Assembly: GCA_918807975.1 (NCBI GenBank)
Contig: OU964924.1
Location: forward strand, 6,398,501-6,462,500
Origin: Aplidium turbinatum
Lineage: Eukaryota; Chordata; Ascidiacea; Aplousobranchia; Polyclinidae
Length of the DNA: 64,000 nucleotides
Direction: 5' to 3'
Below, one piece after another: positions 33,869 through 45,300 of this stretch (position 1 is the stretch's first letter; each line of letters starts with the position of its first letter). The notes under the pieces are model-generated. The model ran no database searches. It was not told the origin of the DNA and worked only from the letters and a program-made list of their open reading frames with translations. A program made the translations under genes and the position numbers.

Positions 33869-34155
33869 CCACAGTCTCTATATTAAAAACTAAGACTAAC
33901 TTAGTAGGATAATCTGGTAATAAGAAAAAATAGCCTAGGCCTATTTAGCGGTAATCTGCAAATACGAATTTAGCCTACTTAAAGTTAAAACAACCTGCAG
34001 TTGCTATTACTCCGCTAAGTCTGCCTAGTGCCTAGACTTTTGGCTGCGACATGCAAAAGTACTCTACCACCACTTGAGGCGCTGTCTCAAATGCCAAGAC
34101 ACAGCCTTGCCTAGCAACGCCATTGAGCTTCCAGACTAGTAATATAGAGACTGTG
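33869..34155. repeat. MITE-like block inside the right arm
   Basis: Starts with another CACAGTCTCTATATTA and ends at the outer terminal repeat. It interrupts the right inverted arm relative to the left arm, consistent with a short P-derived MITE nested in the end of the larger element. Confidence 0.5.
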
Positions 34156-34303
34156 GTTGAAGTGTAGTTGCCGGGGAATTATTCCATTCACTGGGTGCCG
34201 CTGGAGAGCAGTCCTGAAATGCGTTGCTCAAGCACACACCCCGAGAGTCGAATCAGCGCGGCGTGATCTTGAGCCGGACGCGTAACCACTGAGCTAACGG
34301 GGC
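34156..34303 (-). repeat. tRNA-derived SINE, 5' part with tRNA-like head
   Basis: On the minus strand it begins GCCCCGTTAGCTCAGTGGTT (A box TAGCTCAGTGG), with a B box GATTCGACTC near 34250. The body follows (GGACTGCTCTCCAGCGGC, GGAATAATTCCCCGGCAAC) and stops at GTTGAAG where the P-type element is inserted. The remaining 3' part is at 24935-25063. It is a SINE, not a functional tRNA gene: the acceptor stem is not closed. Confidence 0.8.
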
Positions 34304-34438
34304 GGCAGAGGCTCCGGACACTTCTTGAGAGTTGGGGGGTAATTTAAGTAGAGGCGGGAACAATGTTTTGACATCGACAGAGGGCTTATTGGATTATCGC
34401 ATCACATTGCATATACTTCTGGGAGGTCGCCCCCCAGA

Positions 34439-34675
34439 CAGGCCTGAATTTAGGGGGGGGCAGTGGGTGCAGGTGCCCCGGGCCCATCTTTTGAAGGCCC
34501 CCGACGTGGAAAAAATGTGATTTTGTGTTAATATTTTTTGTTTCTTTCAGCCTTTGAAGTTTCTGCAAAATGCTGTGCAGTGCTGGATTAATGCTACTGT
34601 GGTAGAGGTGGTTTTTCACGCTGCTGGCGCGAAATTGTTTTTGCACGGGCCCCCCATCAGCTAAATCTGGCCTTG
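34439..34675. mobile_element. 237-bp hAT-type MITE
   Basis: Ends CAGGCCTGAATTTAG and CTAAATCTGGCCTTG, flanked by 8-bp duplications CCCCCAGA (34431-34438) and CTCCCAGA (34676-34683), one mismatch. No coding capacity. Confidence 0.7.
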
Positions 34676-34683
34676 CTCCCAGA

Positions 34684-36473
34684 CTCTCCTTCTGCATCAG
34701 TGAAAGCTTCAGTTTCTTATACAGCGTGCTAGGCGGCATGTTTCGCGCCGAAGGCGCAACATTTTTGCGTTTTAACACGATTTAAAATCGAAAAATTATT
34801 TCAACAAATCTAAAATCGCGAGCAAAAACTTTGTAACATTTGCCACATTTTTTAAGGTTTTTAGACAATTTTGACTGGAAGAGGGGACGTTAACAAAAAT
34901 TCCTCTCTGTATTCTTCCTTGGCTCAAGTCCTCCAAGTTTGCACTTCAGACGCTAAATGGTTAGATTTAAAAGCGTTTAGATCAAAACTTTCTATAACTT
35001 AATTTACAATTGCATGAATACAACACGATAACCTGTGCCATAACATCCGCAGTGAAAGAAAAAGTTTCAGCATCTAGGGTCTAGGCCTACATTCAATTCA
35101 GAAAAAAAAAAAATAAGAGCTAACAATAACATGCATTAACTTTTACAACAACCTCGAAAATATAAAGAAATTGAAACGGTGCAACTGTAGTGGGTTTCGT
35201 TCGTGAGTGGTAAAAGCAAAATTAAACAGTTTGTAGCAGTGAGAAACTATGACGTCGCGCATTGTGATGCGTATATTTTTGACAAGATACGTAGTTTGGC
35301 GTTGCCTTGCGAATCGGAGTTTCCAAAAAACTTTAAAAGTTGTCCAACAAAATAAAAACATGAAAATACAACACGAAAGTAAAAATACATCAAAAATGAA
35401 ATTTTTATGTCTATATTAATGGGGGGGTAATTTTGCATTAGTTACCCCCCCACTCCGATTGGTGGGGGGGAGTAATCACCCCCGCGGCCCCCCCTCTAAC
35501 GGAGCCCATGCGGGGCGGACTCGTTCATAATTATCAAGCTTTGCGTTAGACACATCATGTTAACCATTAAAACTTTGAGAAGAAACTTTGAGAAGAAGAT
35601 AAGCGAAGGATATTTCCACAATGATACAGCGTGAAAACTTATTTGCAAATAAATTTGATATAAGATATGATGCTCTTCCAATGGTATGTTTACGAAAGTG
35701 GTTGGACTCCAAAAGAAAACGTCTAAATAGTGATGCTAGTGCTAAATTTTGAAATTTATCTTCTTCCGCAACCAGAATAGAGGTTGTGGAAGTTTTTCTT
35801 AGTTGATAGGTTATACTGCTGAAAAATCTTCTTTTTTAAGCCATAAATCCGTTCCAAGCCAAGTGTATTTTATTCCTTATGCCCATTACCTTTTCCATAC
35901 TTTCAGCAGTAAACATGAAAACTTGCTTTTATGAAACTGTAAATTGCTGAAACCCTGGCTTTAAAGTGCAGGTATTATTAAATTAAATTTGCCATCCAAT
36001 TTGTAGCCCAGCGAACATTCTATTTCAAAGTTAATAAATTAATTGAACTTTCATAATAATCCTTCAAACATTTTGTGGATCACTGTTATATGAGGAAAAT
36101 GTCAAAATGAGCAAGAACACGACAAAATACGCAACACAAGACTTCTTCTTGTGCCATACATACTAATCTGCCATCTTGTCTAGAAGAGGGAAAGCTTGGT
36201 AAAGAAAACCCAACTAAATTGTTGCTGATTTGTCCATTGATCATCGTCGAAAACATAGCCTATATTAATCATTGCTGTTTTGTAACAAACAAACTATTAC
36301 AAATTAATTTTTCCAAGATAGGTTAAATCTTTCCAAGAAAACAAGTGCATTGAAGGAGAACACAAATTGATAAAAAAAAAGAAATGCTGAAATTTTTATT
36401 AAATTTATCAAGTCTTGAAGTTATAAAGTGCGTTGTGTGTGTTACGTATGTACCGGTATGTTATGGAAGTTGT
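34684..36473. other. no gene; G/C-run blocks near 35420-35510
   Basis: AT-rich sequence with a short palindromic GGGGGGTAA...TTACCCCCCC block at about 35420-35460 followed by C-rich runs. No exon or complete element recognised. Confidence 0.4.
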
Positions 36474-36481
36474 TATACACT

Positions 36482-37166
36482 CAGTGGCGTAGCCAGGAAA
36501 AAAATTTGGGGGGGCCAAATATTTGATGAATTGAAGAGAACGATAAAGTGTTTGATTTAAGACATCGCCACCTGATGTGCAGTGGCGTATCCCGGTGGCT
36601 TGAGCAAGGGGAAGCAATGAAACTGGTGGGGGTTAGAGCGTGCCGAAGGCACGCGTATTCTAGGGGGGTACGGGGGCATGCTCCCCCGGAAAATTTTTGC
36701 AAAATTGCACTTAAATAATGGATTATAGCGCTTTCTTGAAACACTTTTAGGGTAATATTTGTATGAAACTTATTAGCAGATAAACAGCAATTAATTTCTT
36801 AAAGGTAGCTCTTACATACGAACGGGTAAAATTAAATCTGCGGCTAAAATTAGAGAGCACCAAAAACTCAGCTACAGAAAAACCCAACATAGTAAGCCAT
36901 TCTGAAATTGCTTCCACAAATTAGTTAAAAGAAACGTAAGTCCAGTAAGTTTTGCGCGATTTTCAAAATTTATTGGTGTCTTTCTGTGTGTCTAAAACAA
37001 ATCCTGGGGGTGTTAATAGCCAGATGTCTTGGAAAACGTTATAAATTTCTGCAAATTTTATTATGTTTTCAACAAAGGGCTCAATTTCGGAATCCAAACT
37101 TCGAAAATTTGGGGGGGGGGCCATGGCCCCTTTCGCCCCCCCCCCCCCCCCCTGGCTACGCCTATG
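36482..37166. mobile_element. 685-bp non-autonomous hAT element
   Basis: Left end CAGTGGCGTAGCCAGG, right end CCTGGCTACGCCTATG, with a perfect 8-bp duplication TATACACT (36474-36481 and 37167-37174). A second internal CAGTGGCGTATCCCGG at about 36580 suggests an older relative inside. G- and C-runs flank the ends. No transposase. Confidence 0.85.
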
Positions 37167-37174
37167 TATACACT

Positions 37175-40100
37175 GTGTGTAATGATGTATGCAATTTACG
37201 TTAGGTATGTTGTGTGGGATGTGTAAGTGTTAACTTATCAAGTATGTTATCACATTTATCAAGCTTGTTCTTTCAGTACTTTTTTTTCCTATGACAAATA
37301 TAGGCTAACGAGTGATTCTGTATTTGCTCGGCTCTGCCAGTATTATAGCCTACTTCAAACCAGAACCTAGAAATATTTAGAAGCAAGTTCTAGATAGCCT
37401 CGCTCGAACCAACCCAGAAAATTTGTTTGAATTCATTGTTTGTTTGACCTTGTGTTTAAATAATGGTGTCCTGGTATACGCCTGAAATGATGATGATAAA
37501 AGTAATAATGGGGTTCTTTGAAATATCTTTGATTTTTGAGGAAAGTAGGCTAAAATGTTGCTTATTTTATAAAGACTTTATGGAGGTTTAACAGCATGAG
37601 CATAACTATATAATTTTTTGGTACATCCAATCGTGTATTGATATGAATACATATATTCATTCCCATCAGACCTAATTCTTTGCCTGATAGGCTGTGGATG
37701 CTTATTATACTTTTCTTTTTCCTAGCGCAACACGTTTCTATCTTGCATCTACAATGAGTTGAGTGAAATTGTACCTATATTATGTTAGCCTATGCGGTTT
37801 TATTTTGTTGCTCTCCCAGCTAAAAAAAATTGATATTTTTCATATTAATTTAACGTCTGCAGACGTTGAATTAATGTGAAAATAGATTTGGCTAGCTAGA
37901 GAAATATCAAGAATCAATTTTTTTCGATCTAGCGTTTCAGCGATCATGCAATGCGAATGAAAGGTTTGGCCTGTCTGTGTTATGAATATTCATTGCTTAA
38001 ATTATTCAAAAACACCACTGGAGAACCGTGCTGTAAAACTAGAGAAGTCGTTAGTAAACTACTTTTGTTTAGGCTATCGGTAGGCTATAAGATTGAGAAT
38101 TTGATTGCATAAGGTTACAAGAGTTAACAAATGTCAAACTAAAACACAACCGTTTAGTAAACAGAATTTTGCGAATGCATAAATGCTTCAATCATATTTC
38201 CAACAGTTGAACTATTATGGTTGCATGTAAGCTCATAAAACAGTCAAAAAGTGCTTAAAATCAATGATAGTTAATGTCATGATAAGCGCAAGCATGCTTT
38301 TATGTTTATACGAAATCGTGGAAAACAAGCAGCCATTTTAAAAATTATTAAGTATAAAGACTCGCACCCTAAACTTCTAAAAGTGATCCTGACCGCAAAC
38401 GCTACAGAATTTCTTGTAAATTTACATTTTAAAGCTTTAATTTTATCACTTTTTATTAAAAATTGCATTCGTAGACGTCCTTCAAACTTTTACTGACCCT
38501 TAGTGATCAGTCCCAGCCAGCAAAATCTGTCATTTTTACATAAATTCAAGGATAGTAAGATCCTTTCACTTGCCAAAAAATACTGTTGGGCAAAGTAGAA
38601 TTTATAGCAAAACGGAAGATTAGATTAGAACTACAACTAGAGTAAAGAAGTGTAGAATTTTGACGCGAATTTTTACCAAATTAGATTAGAATTAGAATTA
38701 CAGAAATTTCACTCTAATTTATCGCATTAGACAACTACAATTATTCAGTTGTTCAAGTTCTACGTAGGCCTACATTGGATCAATGCAAAAAGCGGTTACT
38801 GGTAGGTAGGTTGAAAACAGAGGAAAGATCTCCTCGGGATGGCATTTGCTTTGATGGTAAAATTTAGATTCAGTAAAGGGGAAACCAGGTGAAAATAAGA
38901 AAACATTGAAAGAACAACTTGGTCATCACTTTGCAGCATGCCATTACGTGCTTTACAAAGTGAAGAATATAAAACTTGCTTATGATAAACGTCGAACCAA
39001 TGCTTTCAGAAGCATTGTTCAACACTCGTCACACCCAGTGACCCAGCTGACGATAAGTTGAATTTTTACTCTATTAAAAAACATCTGAAAAAGAGACACT
39101 TTCAAATAAAACAAAAATTGACTGAAGGAAGACGATGCTTGAATTTTTTAGCAATACAAAAATTTTTGTCACCTCTCAAGTGTGGAAACGTTTAAAACGA
39201 CAACCCCTGGAAAAAATTGTAACTAATTAAGCTAGGTGGAAGTGAAACTGATTGGAGTCAATAGTTGTACCATGCACTTTCGATAAGTGTAAAGAGCATT
39301 TTTGGCAAATAAACTATGATCATGCCCGTTTCGTTTATAGCTGTGGTGTGTTTGATTGACAGAACTTTCCAAAATATTTTTTAGGAGCAATAGCAGTAGT
39401 TATACGGTTATGTTCATTGAGTCTTGTTGTGTATACAGTGGACTATGACCTACAGTATGATCACTCATGTCACGCTGAATGGCCTTGATTCAAATTACAT
39501 CTTTCGTTATATTTACTTTCCGTTTTGATAGTAGATTCAACCTATAACATATTATACACTTGTATGTGGGCTAATAATTATCAAATGCATGCAAAATTTT
39601 TCAAAATTGTAGGATAGGCCTAACTCTTCCAGACCCGTAGTTAGAACAAATCAATTATCTCTTTTCCAACCACAACAACCAAAAGTGTACTATGCTTGAA
39701 TTCATTGAAAATAAAAACTAATCTGATTAACCAATATGGCCTAAAACAACTCACGAAAGCGTTCCGTTCAAATGGAGCAACGGATAACCAACTGGCTTTC
39801 GGAATAATGTTGCAAGATCGTGCAACTTTTGTTTAAATCTCGATTTATCCCCTTGTTATTTGCTGGCAAGGTTATTTCTTATCCACAGGCAGATTTATTT
39901 ACAAGCAGCAACATTCTAAACCTTGATTACCCAACCTGCTTCAGTAGTTTACATTCTTTAAAAGCAAGCAAAACTGCCATCGTAAACTCGAAAAAGTTTT
40001 TTTGTTCGAATGGATAAAGATTCACGCAATCAATCAGTTTAAAATCAGTTCGGTTTAATATCTAACTCTCTTTATTTAAACTTGTTTCAATTCCTAAAAG

Positions 40101-40643
40101 TCACTTAGCTCTAGACAAAATATGTTTATAAATACGTATAAACGATAAGGTTGAAATTATGTGATGACAAACGAAATAGTTTGATATATAGGATAAAGTT
40201 AAGACCGATTTTAATGTGCATAGAAGCAGCATCAGACTGGATAATTAATGATTGGTATAATTGATGCAAAATCACATAATTGTGGGACAGAAGCAATTCT
40301 AATAAAGGCCCTACTTTATCACATGTAAATGATTTACAACTTAATTGGATTGAATAGCATAATACTGCAATAACGAACACCAGCACTATAAACTAACAAA
40401 GTAACATAACATATACAGTAAACTCAAAGGTTTTGGCAAAGCTCTCTTCCCTCGTCTGAAAATAACCTAATACATCAAAAAAAACAAAAAAAAAACAAAC
40501 AACTGTGAATATTCATGATAACAAAAATAAATGACTAAGTAAAAATCAAAGTTTGTAACGAGTTGAGGATAAAAGTTATGATGTTGTCGTCTCACATGGT
40601 GGTGGATAAGTTATTGGTGCAAGTGACATTAGATGGGTTGTTT
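37175..40643. other. no gene seen in 3.5 kb
   Basis: Downstream of gene A. AT-rich with many TAGGCTA motifs (37301, 37350, 37544, 37786, 38074-38089) and a hairpin at 37837-37882. Small open frames look random. The 3' UTR of gene A should occupy its right edge. Confidence 0.4.
37837..37882. repeat. 46-bp palindrome
   Basis: TTTTCATATTAATTTAACGT and its near-complement meet at CTGCAG; arms of 23 bp differ at two positions. It could be a small MITE remnant or a cruciform-prone site. Confidence 0.7.
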
Positions 40644-42353
40644 TTATTGGAAATGTGGCATTGAAAGAGTTAAGCCTGTTGGTACATGTGATACTGTAGA
40701 AGGGTTTGTTAGTACATGTGACACTGTAGAAGTTGTTGTTGGTACATGTGATACTGTAGAGGACATTGTTGGTACCTGTGACACTGGATGATTTAAGCTT
40801 ATTGGCATTTGTGACACTGTAGGAGGGGTTGCTGGCATTTGTGACAATATAGGAGGTGTGGTTGGTACGTGTGACACTGTAGAAGTTGTTGTTGGTACAT
40901 GTGATACTGTAGAGGACATTGTTGGTACCTGTGACACTGGATGATTTAAGCTTATTGGCATTTGTGACACTATAGGAGGGGTTGCTGGCATTTGTGACAA
41001 TATAGGAGGTGTGGTTGGTACGTGTGACACTGTAGAAGCTGTTGTTGGTACATGCGATTCTAGAGGTGTTGTGGTTGGTATTTGTCTTATTTGATTATTT
41101 TTTATTGCATTTGATTTTGGATGAAAAAAAGCTGGCATAGGTCTTGTTCTGTTTGCATTATGTCCAATTGAACAGAATGATAGCGTCACGGGTGCTGTTA
41201 TGTCGTGGACCGTTGATGGAAATAGTACCAGAGAACATGGTGTCGTTTCAGCGGAACTTGTATTCAATGTCTGGGTTGTTGCGCAACTTAAAGATCTCCC
41301 AAATGTCCCTGCATGCGATGACGTGATTACAGATGACTTTGTGTGCCATGACTTTGTCAGAATGTATTTTGCATTTGGTGAAACTGCCACACTTGGAATG
41401 TTATTGACTTGCGCAAACATTGCCTTTGCATGAAACGAGTTTGTTCTAGACGGCATTGCACCTGAAAAACTTGTCACAGGTAACTTTGCATCAGTTACTC
41501 GTGTCACAGGTGGTGGTGATGTGGTGTGATTCAATATTTTCCTATGCGGATGAATATTTTGTGGATTTTTTATGGATGACATTGTATAGACTAAATTTGT
41601 ACTAACTGGCTTTGAATTGAATGAAATCGAAGAGCATGACATTGGGTAAGGTGGTGTTTTCACAACCGGTGCTGTCGATGATCCCACGGGTACAGGAGAC
41701 GTCTTCACTACTTGTACTGGTCTTGAAAATGATGAATTCACTGAATTAGACGATGTAGATGTCGGATTTTTTAATGGTGACTGTTCAAAGGACGTAGTTG
41801 TTGCGTGTCTTGATGTTAAACTCTTAGATGTTGTTGAAACGTCAGTGGATGTAAGTGATGTTGTTACGGGCAGTTCTGAGTGTACCAAAGTCGTCTCCAA
41901 TGGGCTTGTTACAGATGATGCTACCGTGGAAGGATGAATAGGAAATGAGGTTTTATTTGAAGGCTTGGTTGCATTGGCAGGTGCTATTGGAAACTGTTGA
42001 GGCAGAGTAGTTGATTGTACCGAGGTTTTGTGAGATGATGAAACAATGTGCATTAGACTAGATTTTCCTGACCAAACTGACTTTGTCAAAGATGATTTTT
42101 CCTGAGCAGTTGCGGTTTTAGAAAACATTGCAATACCCTGGTCCATCAAAAGACCTGTCGTTTGATTCTTCTCTATTGTAGACAAAAGCGGAGGTGTAGC
42201 CAAAGGACGCGTATCCATTGTGGTTGTTTCTAAATGTGTCGTCATTAAAAGCTCCGGTGTTGAAGTTAATGTGTTAGAATCAGAAACGTCCATATGTCGA
42301 AGTAATTCGCTGATAAGAATTTTGCAACAACGGTGTGAATTCAAGACCAAATC
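40644..42353 (-). CDS. gene A exon 7: end of BACK plus Ser/Thr/Pro tail
   Basis: Acceptor TCTTTCAG. The first ~25 codons finish the BACK domain (DLVLNSHRCCKILISELLRH). The remaining ~540 codons are rich in Ser, Thr, Pro and Val without a membrane segment, and the end consists of VSHVPTT-type repeats including two copies of a 153-bp (51-codon) unit at about 40720-41025. Such tails are usually disordered and phosphorylated. Confidence 0.8.
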   Translation of the reverse strand, partial: DLVLNSHRCCKILISELLRHMDVSDSNTLTSTPELLMTTHLETTTMDTRPLATPPLLSTIEKNQTTGLLMDQGIAMFSKTATAQEKSSLTKSVWSGKSSLMHIVSSSHKTSVQSTTLPQQFPIAPANATKPSNKTSFPIHPSTVASSVTSPLETTLVHSELPVTTSLTSTDVSTTSKSLTSRHATTTSFEQSPLKNPTSTSSNSVNSSFSRPVQVVKTSPVPVGSSTAPVVKTPPYPMSCSSISFNSKPVSTNLVYTMSSIKNPQNIHPHRKILNHTTSPPPVTRVTDAKLPVTSFSGAMPSRTNSFHAKAMFAQVNNIPSVAVSPNAKYILTKSWHTKSSVITSSHAGTFGRSLSCATTQTLNTSSAETTPCSLVLFPSTVHDITAPVTLSFCSIGHNANRTRPMPAFFHPKSNAIKNNQIRQIPTTTPLESHVPTTASTVSHVPTTPPILSQMPATPPIVSQMPISLNHPVSQVPTMSSTVSHVPTTTSTVSHVPTTPPILSQMPATPPTVSQMPISLNHPVSQVPTMSSTVSHVPTTTSTVSHVLTNPSTVSHVPTGLTLSMPHFQ

Positions 42354-45300
42354 CTGAAAGATAAAATCTGTTAGTTTTGTAACTGACTGTTGGGTATATT
42401 ATATATTTCCACAAACTCCAAGGCAAAAACAGGTTTAATAGATGTAAATGGAAGAAAAACTCGAATAAAAAAACAAAAATTTCAGAAGAATATGATACAA
42501 TAGGAAATTACTGTCTTTTCTTAGGTACGGTATTTTTCCTCCATCAGTTTTCCCCCTCTATTGTAGAAATGTAAAAGGCAATATAGTAATAAAAATGGAT
42601 TGCCTTTACAGTCAGTACTGTATAACTATTGTATTTGTGAACCTTGAAAGATATTCGGGTTGAAAAGCGGTGATCAATGTGATTATTATGACGTCTGCAT
42701 AACACCTTTCCATAAACAAGCTAAAACATCTCGCATGAAGCTTAGCTTATCACAATACCATTCTTACAATTATTATCCAAGTTAGCAGTAGAATATTAAT
42801 GGAAAGTTATCAAAGCATTTGACCGCAATTTGCTTGACAAACTGCTTATATCTAAAAGATTTGGAAGGTGTCAAATGCATGGTTACTTCAAATAAGCCCA
42901 TTTACAGTATAAAAGCTTGAAGTTTCGCAAAATGGTTATTAATTCTTCCATGATTTTAAATGGTAATATATTTGTAGCTTTTAAACAACATACATAGATG
43001 TGTCAAAGAAGGTAAGAAGGTTTAACAGCCTTAAATACTTTGGTAACCTAAAACAAAAAGATTCGTTTTGCAAAAAAATATTTGTTACGGTACTATAAAA
43101 CAATATTAACTTTTCTCAGGCTTTACGCACCTCAAATATACACTTGTATTTACAAGCATTACAAAACGTATACAGAAACAGCTGAAACGTTAAAAAAATC
43201 ACAAACTGGAATCGTCAGATGGTCAAGTGAACTTGTAGTAAATTAGAAACGGAACAACCAATCACTGGATCCAAGGTAGAGTGGAATAAGTTACGTAGTT
43301 TCAGTTCAATTACAATTATATCATCAAAATTTTTAATCACATGACATGACAATTACTGTTATATTGTTCTGAAATGTTAACTTTACAATTACCGTACTTC
43401 CCAATACAAGTAATTACACTTTTTATATACAAAAATTAAATGTTCCAATATTTACTGTATGTTCATCAATGATTTTTTACAGTTTGATTTTATTAAAAGT
43501 CAGTAGAATTACATTTAATAAAGATTCAGTTGCAACGTAGATCCATTTTGAATCCCAACCAAGGGCTCAACGAAAGTAGTATGTCATGCGAGTCACTTAC
43601 CAAGTGTAATTGTAATTTAGGCCAAAATTGTTTCAAATTAACTTACAATAAGACAACAGCAAAAGTCTCAATTACAATTTACGTATTATTGTACAATGAA
43701 TTGCAATAACAAACACAATCACATAATACAATTACAAATTAAATTATTTTAGTTTCAATTACATTTTCATGTAATTGTAACTGAGACTTTTGATTATTGT
43801 GTAATGGTAATTTTAAACAAGTTTATAATAATTTTTATTAAGCATAATTATTAAAATTTGAATTGTAATTGTTTTGATGGAAGCAATATTAGTTTTCACA
43901 GGAAAATAACACGGAATTCAAACAAATCACCTCTTTGGCAACAACACCAGTTATGAAATTCCGCGGTAGGTTTCCAAGATCAACAAAAGTAAAAAGCTTT
44001 TCAAAATGTCGAATTCTTGTGACCTGTTCTTTGCGTATCCACCCGATTATGGCGCTGAAGATTAGAGTTTCTGGCAATATCTAATGAAAGAGTAAGTCTT
44101 TAGAAAGTTAAACATTTAGTCCATGTCACTAATTTTTAAGTTAAAATTAGTTTAAATAAAATGCAATTTGGAGATGTAAATGTCAGGAACTTATAAGCAT
44201 AGTGTTGAAATAAAGCCAAAATGTGTTTGAGCCACGTAGCTTAATTTTATTCAAGATAAAAATTTGTTTTCACTCCCTTGCCATGATGACAAATCAATGG
44301 AGAAACAAACAAGTTGGTATTTTTTGTCTTCATTCTGATTTCTGTTTATGGTGCTCAGAGTTAGCAGCAAAAACGTTTTTTGTCAGTATCACCAATCCCC
44401 GGTTAGTGTGAGCAAGCTGCTCCACAACTATGATCTTGCTTTTTTGAGCTACAAGATGACAGCTACTACGTGTTGATGTCTGTAGGCTACTTACGTGGTG
44501 CTAGCTAAGCTTCGGCTTTCAGTGACACTTGGCAGCTATTCCCTCAGTTGGAGGCTTTTTTATTATAAAACATTAAAGATGTTAAAATTTCCAAAACGGA
44601 TAGATGGTTGTTTATGTTACAAGGAAATAGTACAATGAACCTGTTTTTTGACAAGATGCAGTATTCCCAACACTTCGTTCAAACTAAGATTTTTGAATTC
44701 ATCTCCGCTTGTCAAAGTTTCAAAGTTGTTCGTTATTAAGATTTCAGATTTTTCTTTAAGTTTTTCATATTTACACTCAATAGCATGAGCTCGAATTTTG
44801 AAGCAGTTAGTCTCATCCAAAAGTTTCTCTATTTCTTCCTCTTTCAAATTCAAACTTGAAGATGGAACCCCTGCAAAAACATAAAAATACATAAAAAGCA
44901 AAAACATTAATTTGAAAAGAATTAATATTAGTTCAAGATTGAAATTTGTTCGTTTAAATACAAAAAACATTGGCCGACTAAGAAGTTGAACTTTTATAAA
45001 TTGGATACTTTTATAAATTGGATAACGTTTGAATGATGTAAAAGGTACATACGTGATAGTAAAATGCAAATAAACGTAAATTAAATGAAAAAAGAAGAAA
45101 CAAGATTAATCCTGTAGCAGTAAATTTAACACCATGCTCTCCTGGGCCACATCGAAACGGGCTTTTGCCTGAGGACGGGTTTCTTTTATGTCCGGTTTTC
45201 TTTTACCATCCTATTTTTATGATGACTGCTGCTCATCCATATAAATATTGAAACCAGTAAATTCAATTCACAAGACTTTCCATCGGGCTGTTGTATTAAC

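Larger units (their letters stand above)
25064..34155 (-). mobile_element. 9.1-kb P-type (THAP) DNA transposon with nested insertions
   Basis: Ends are inverted repeats CACAGTCTCTATATTACTAG... and its complement, flanked by an identical 7-bp duplication GTTGAAG (25057-25063 and 34156-34162). The inverted similarity reaches about 230 bp inward (25064-25290 against 33725-34155) and is interrupted in the right arm. Inside are a THAP/P transposase gene (minus), a second transposase-like gene (plus), a LINE fragment, a palindromic Penelope-like insertion and a duplicated THAP exon fragment. P elements usually make 8-bp duplications; only 7 identical bases are seen here. The element landed in a SINE, giving clean proof of its borders. 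The RNase H core was not found in the minus-strand gene, so it is probably not autonomous now. Confidence 0.85.

Noticed and set aside
34232-34303. Functional tRNA gene on the minus strand
   Set aside because: A and B boxes are present but the acceptor and anticodon stems do not close, and the sequence continues into a SINE body shared with other copies.
41144-41433. Plus-strand open frames inside the gene A tail exon
   Set aside because: They are antisense shadows of the Ser/Thr-rich coding exon.
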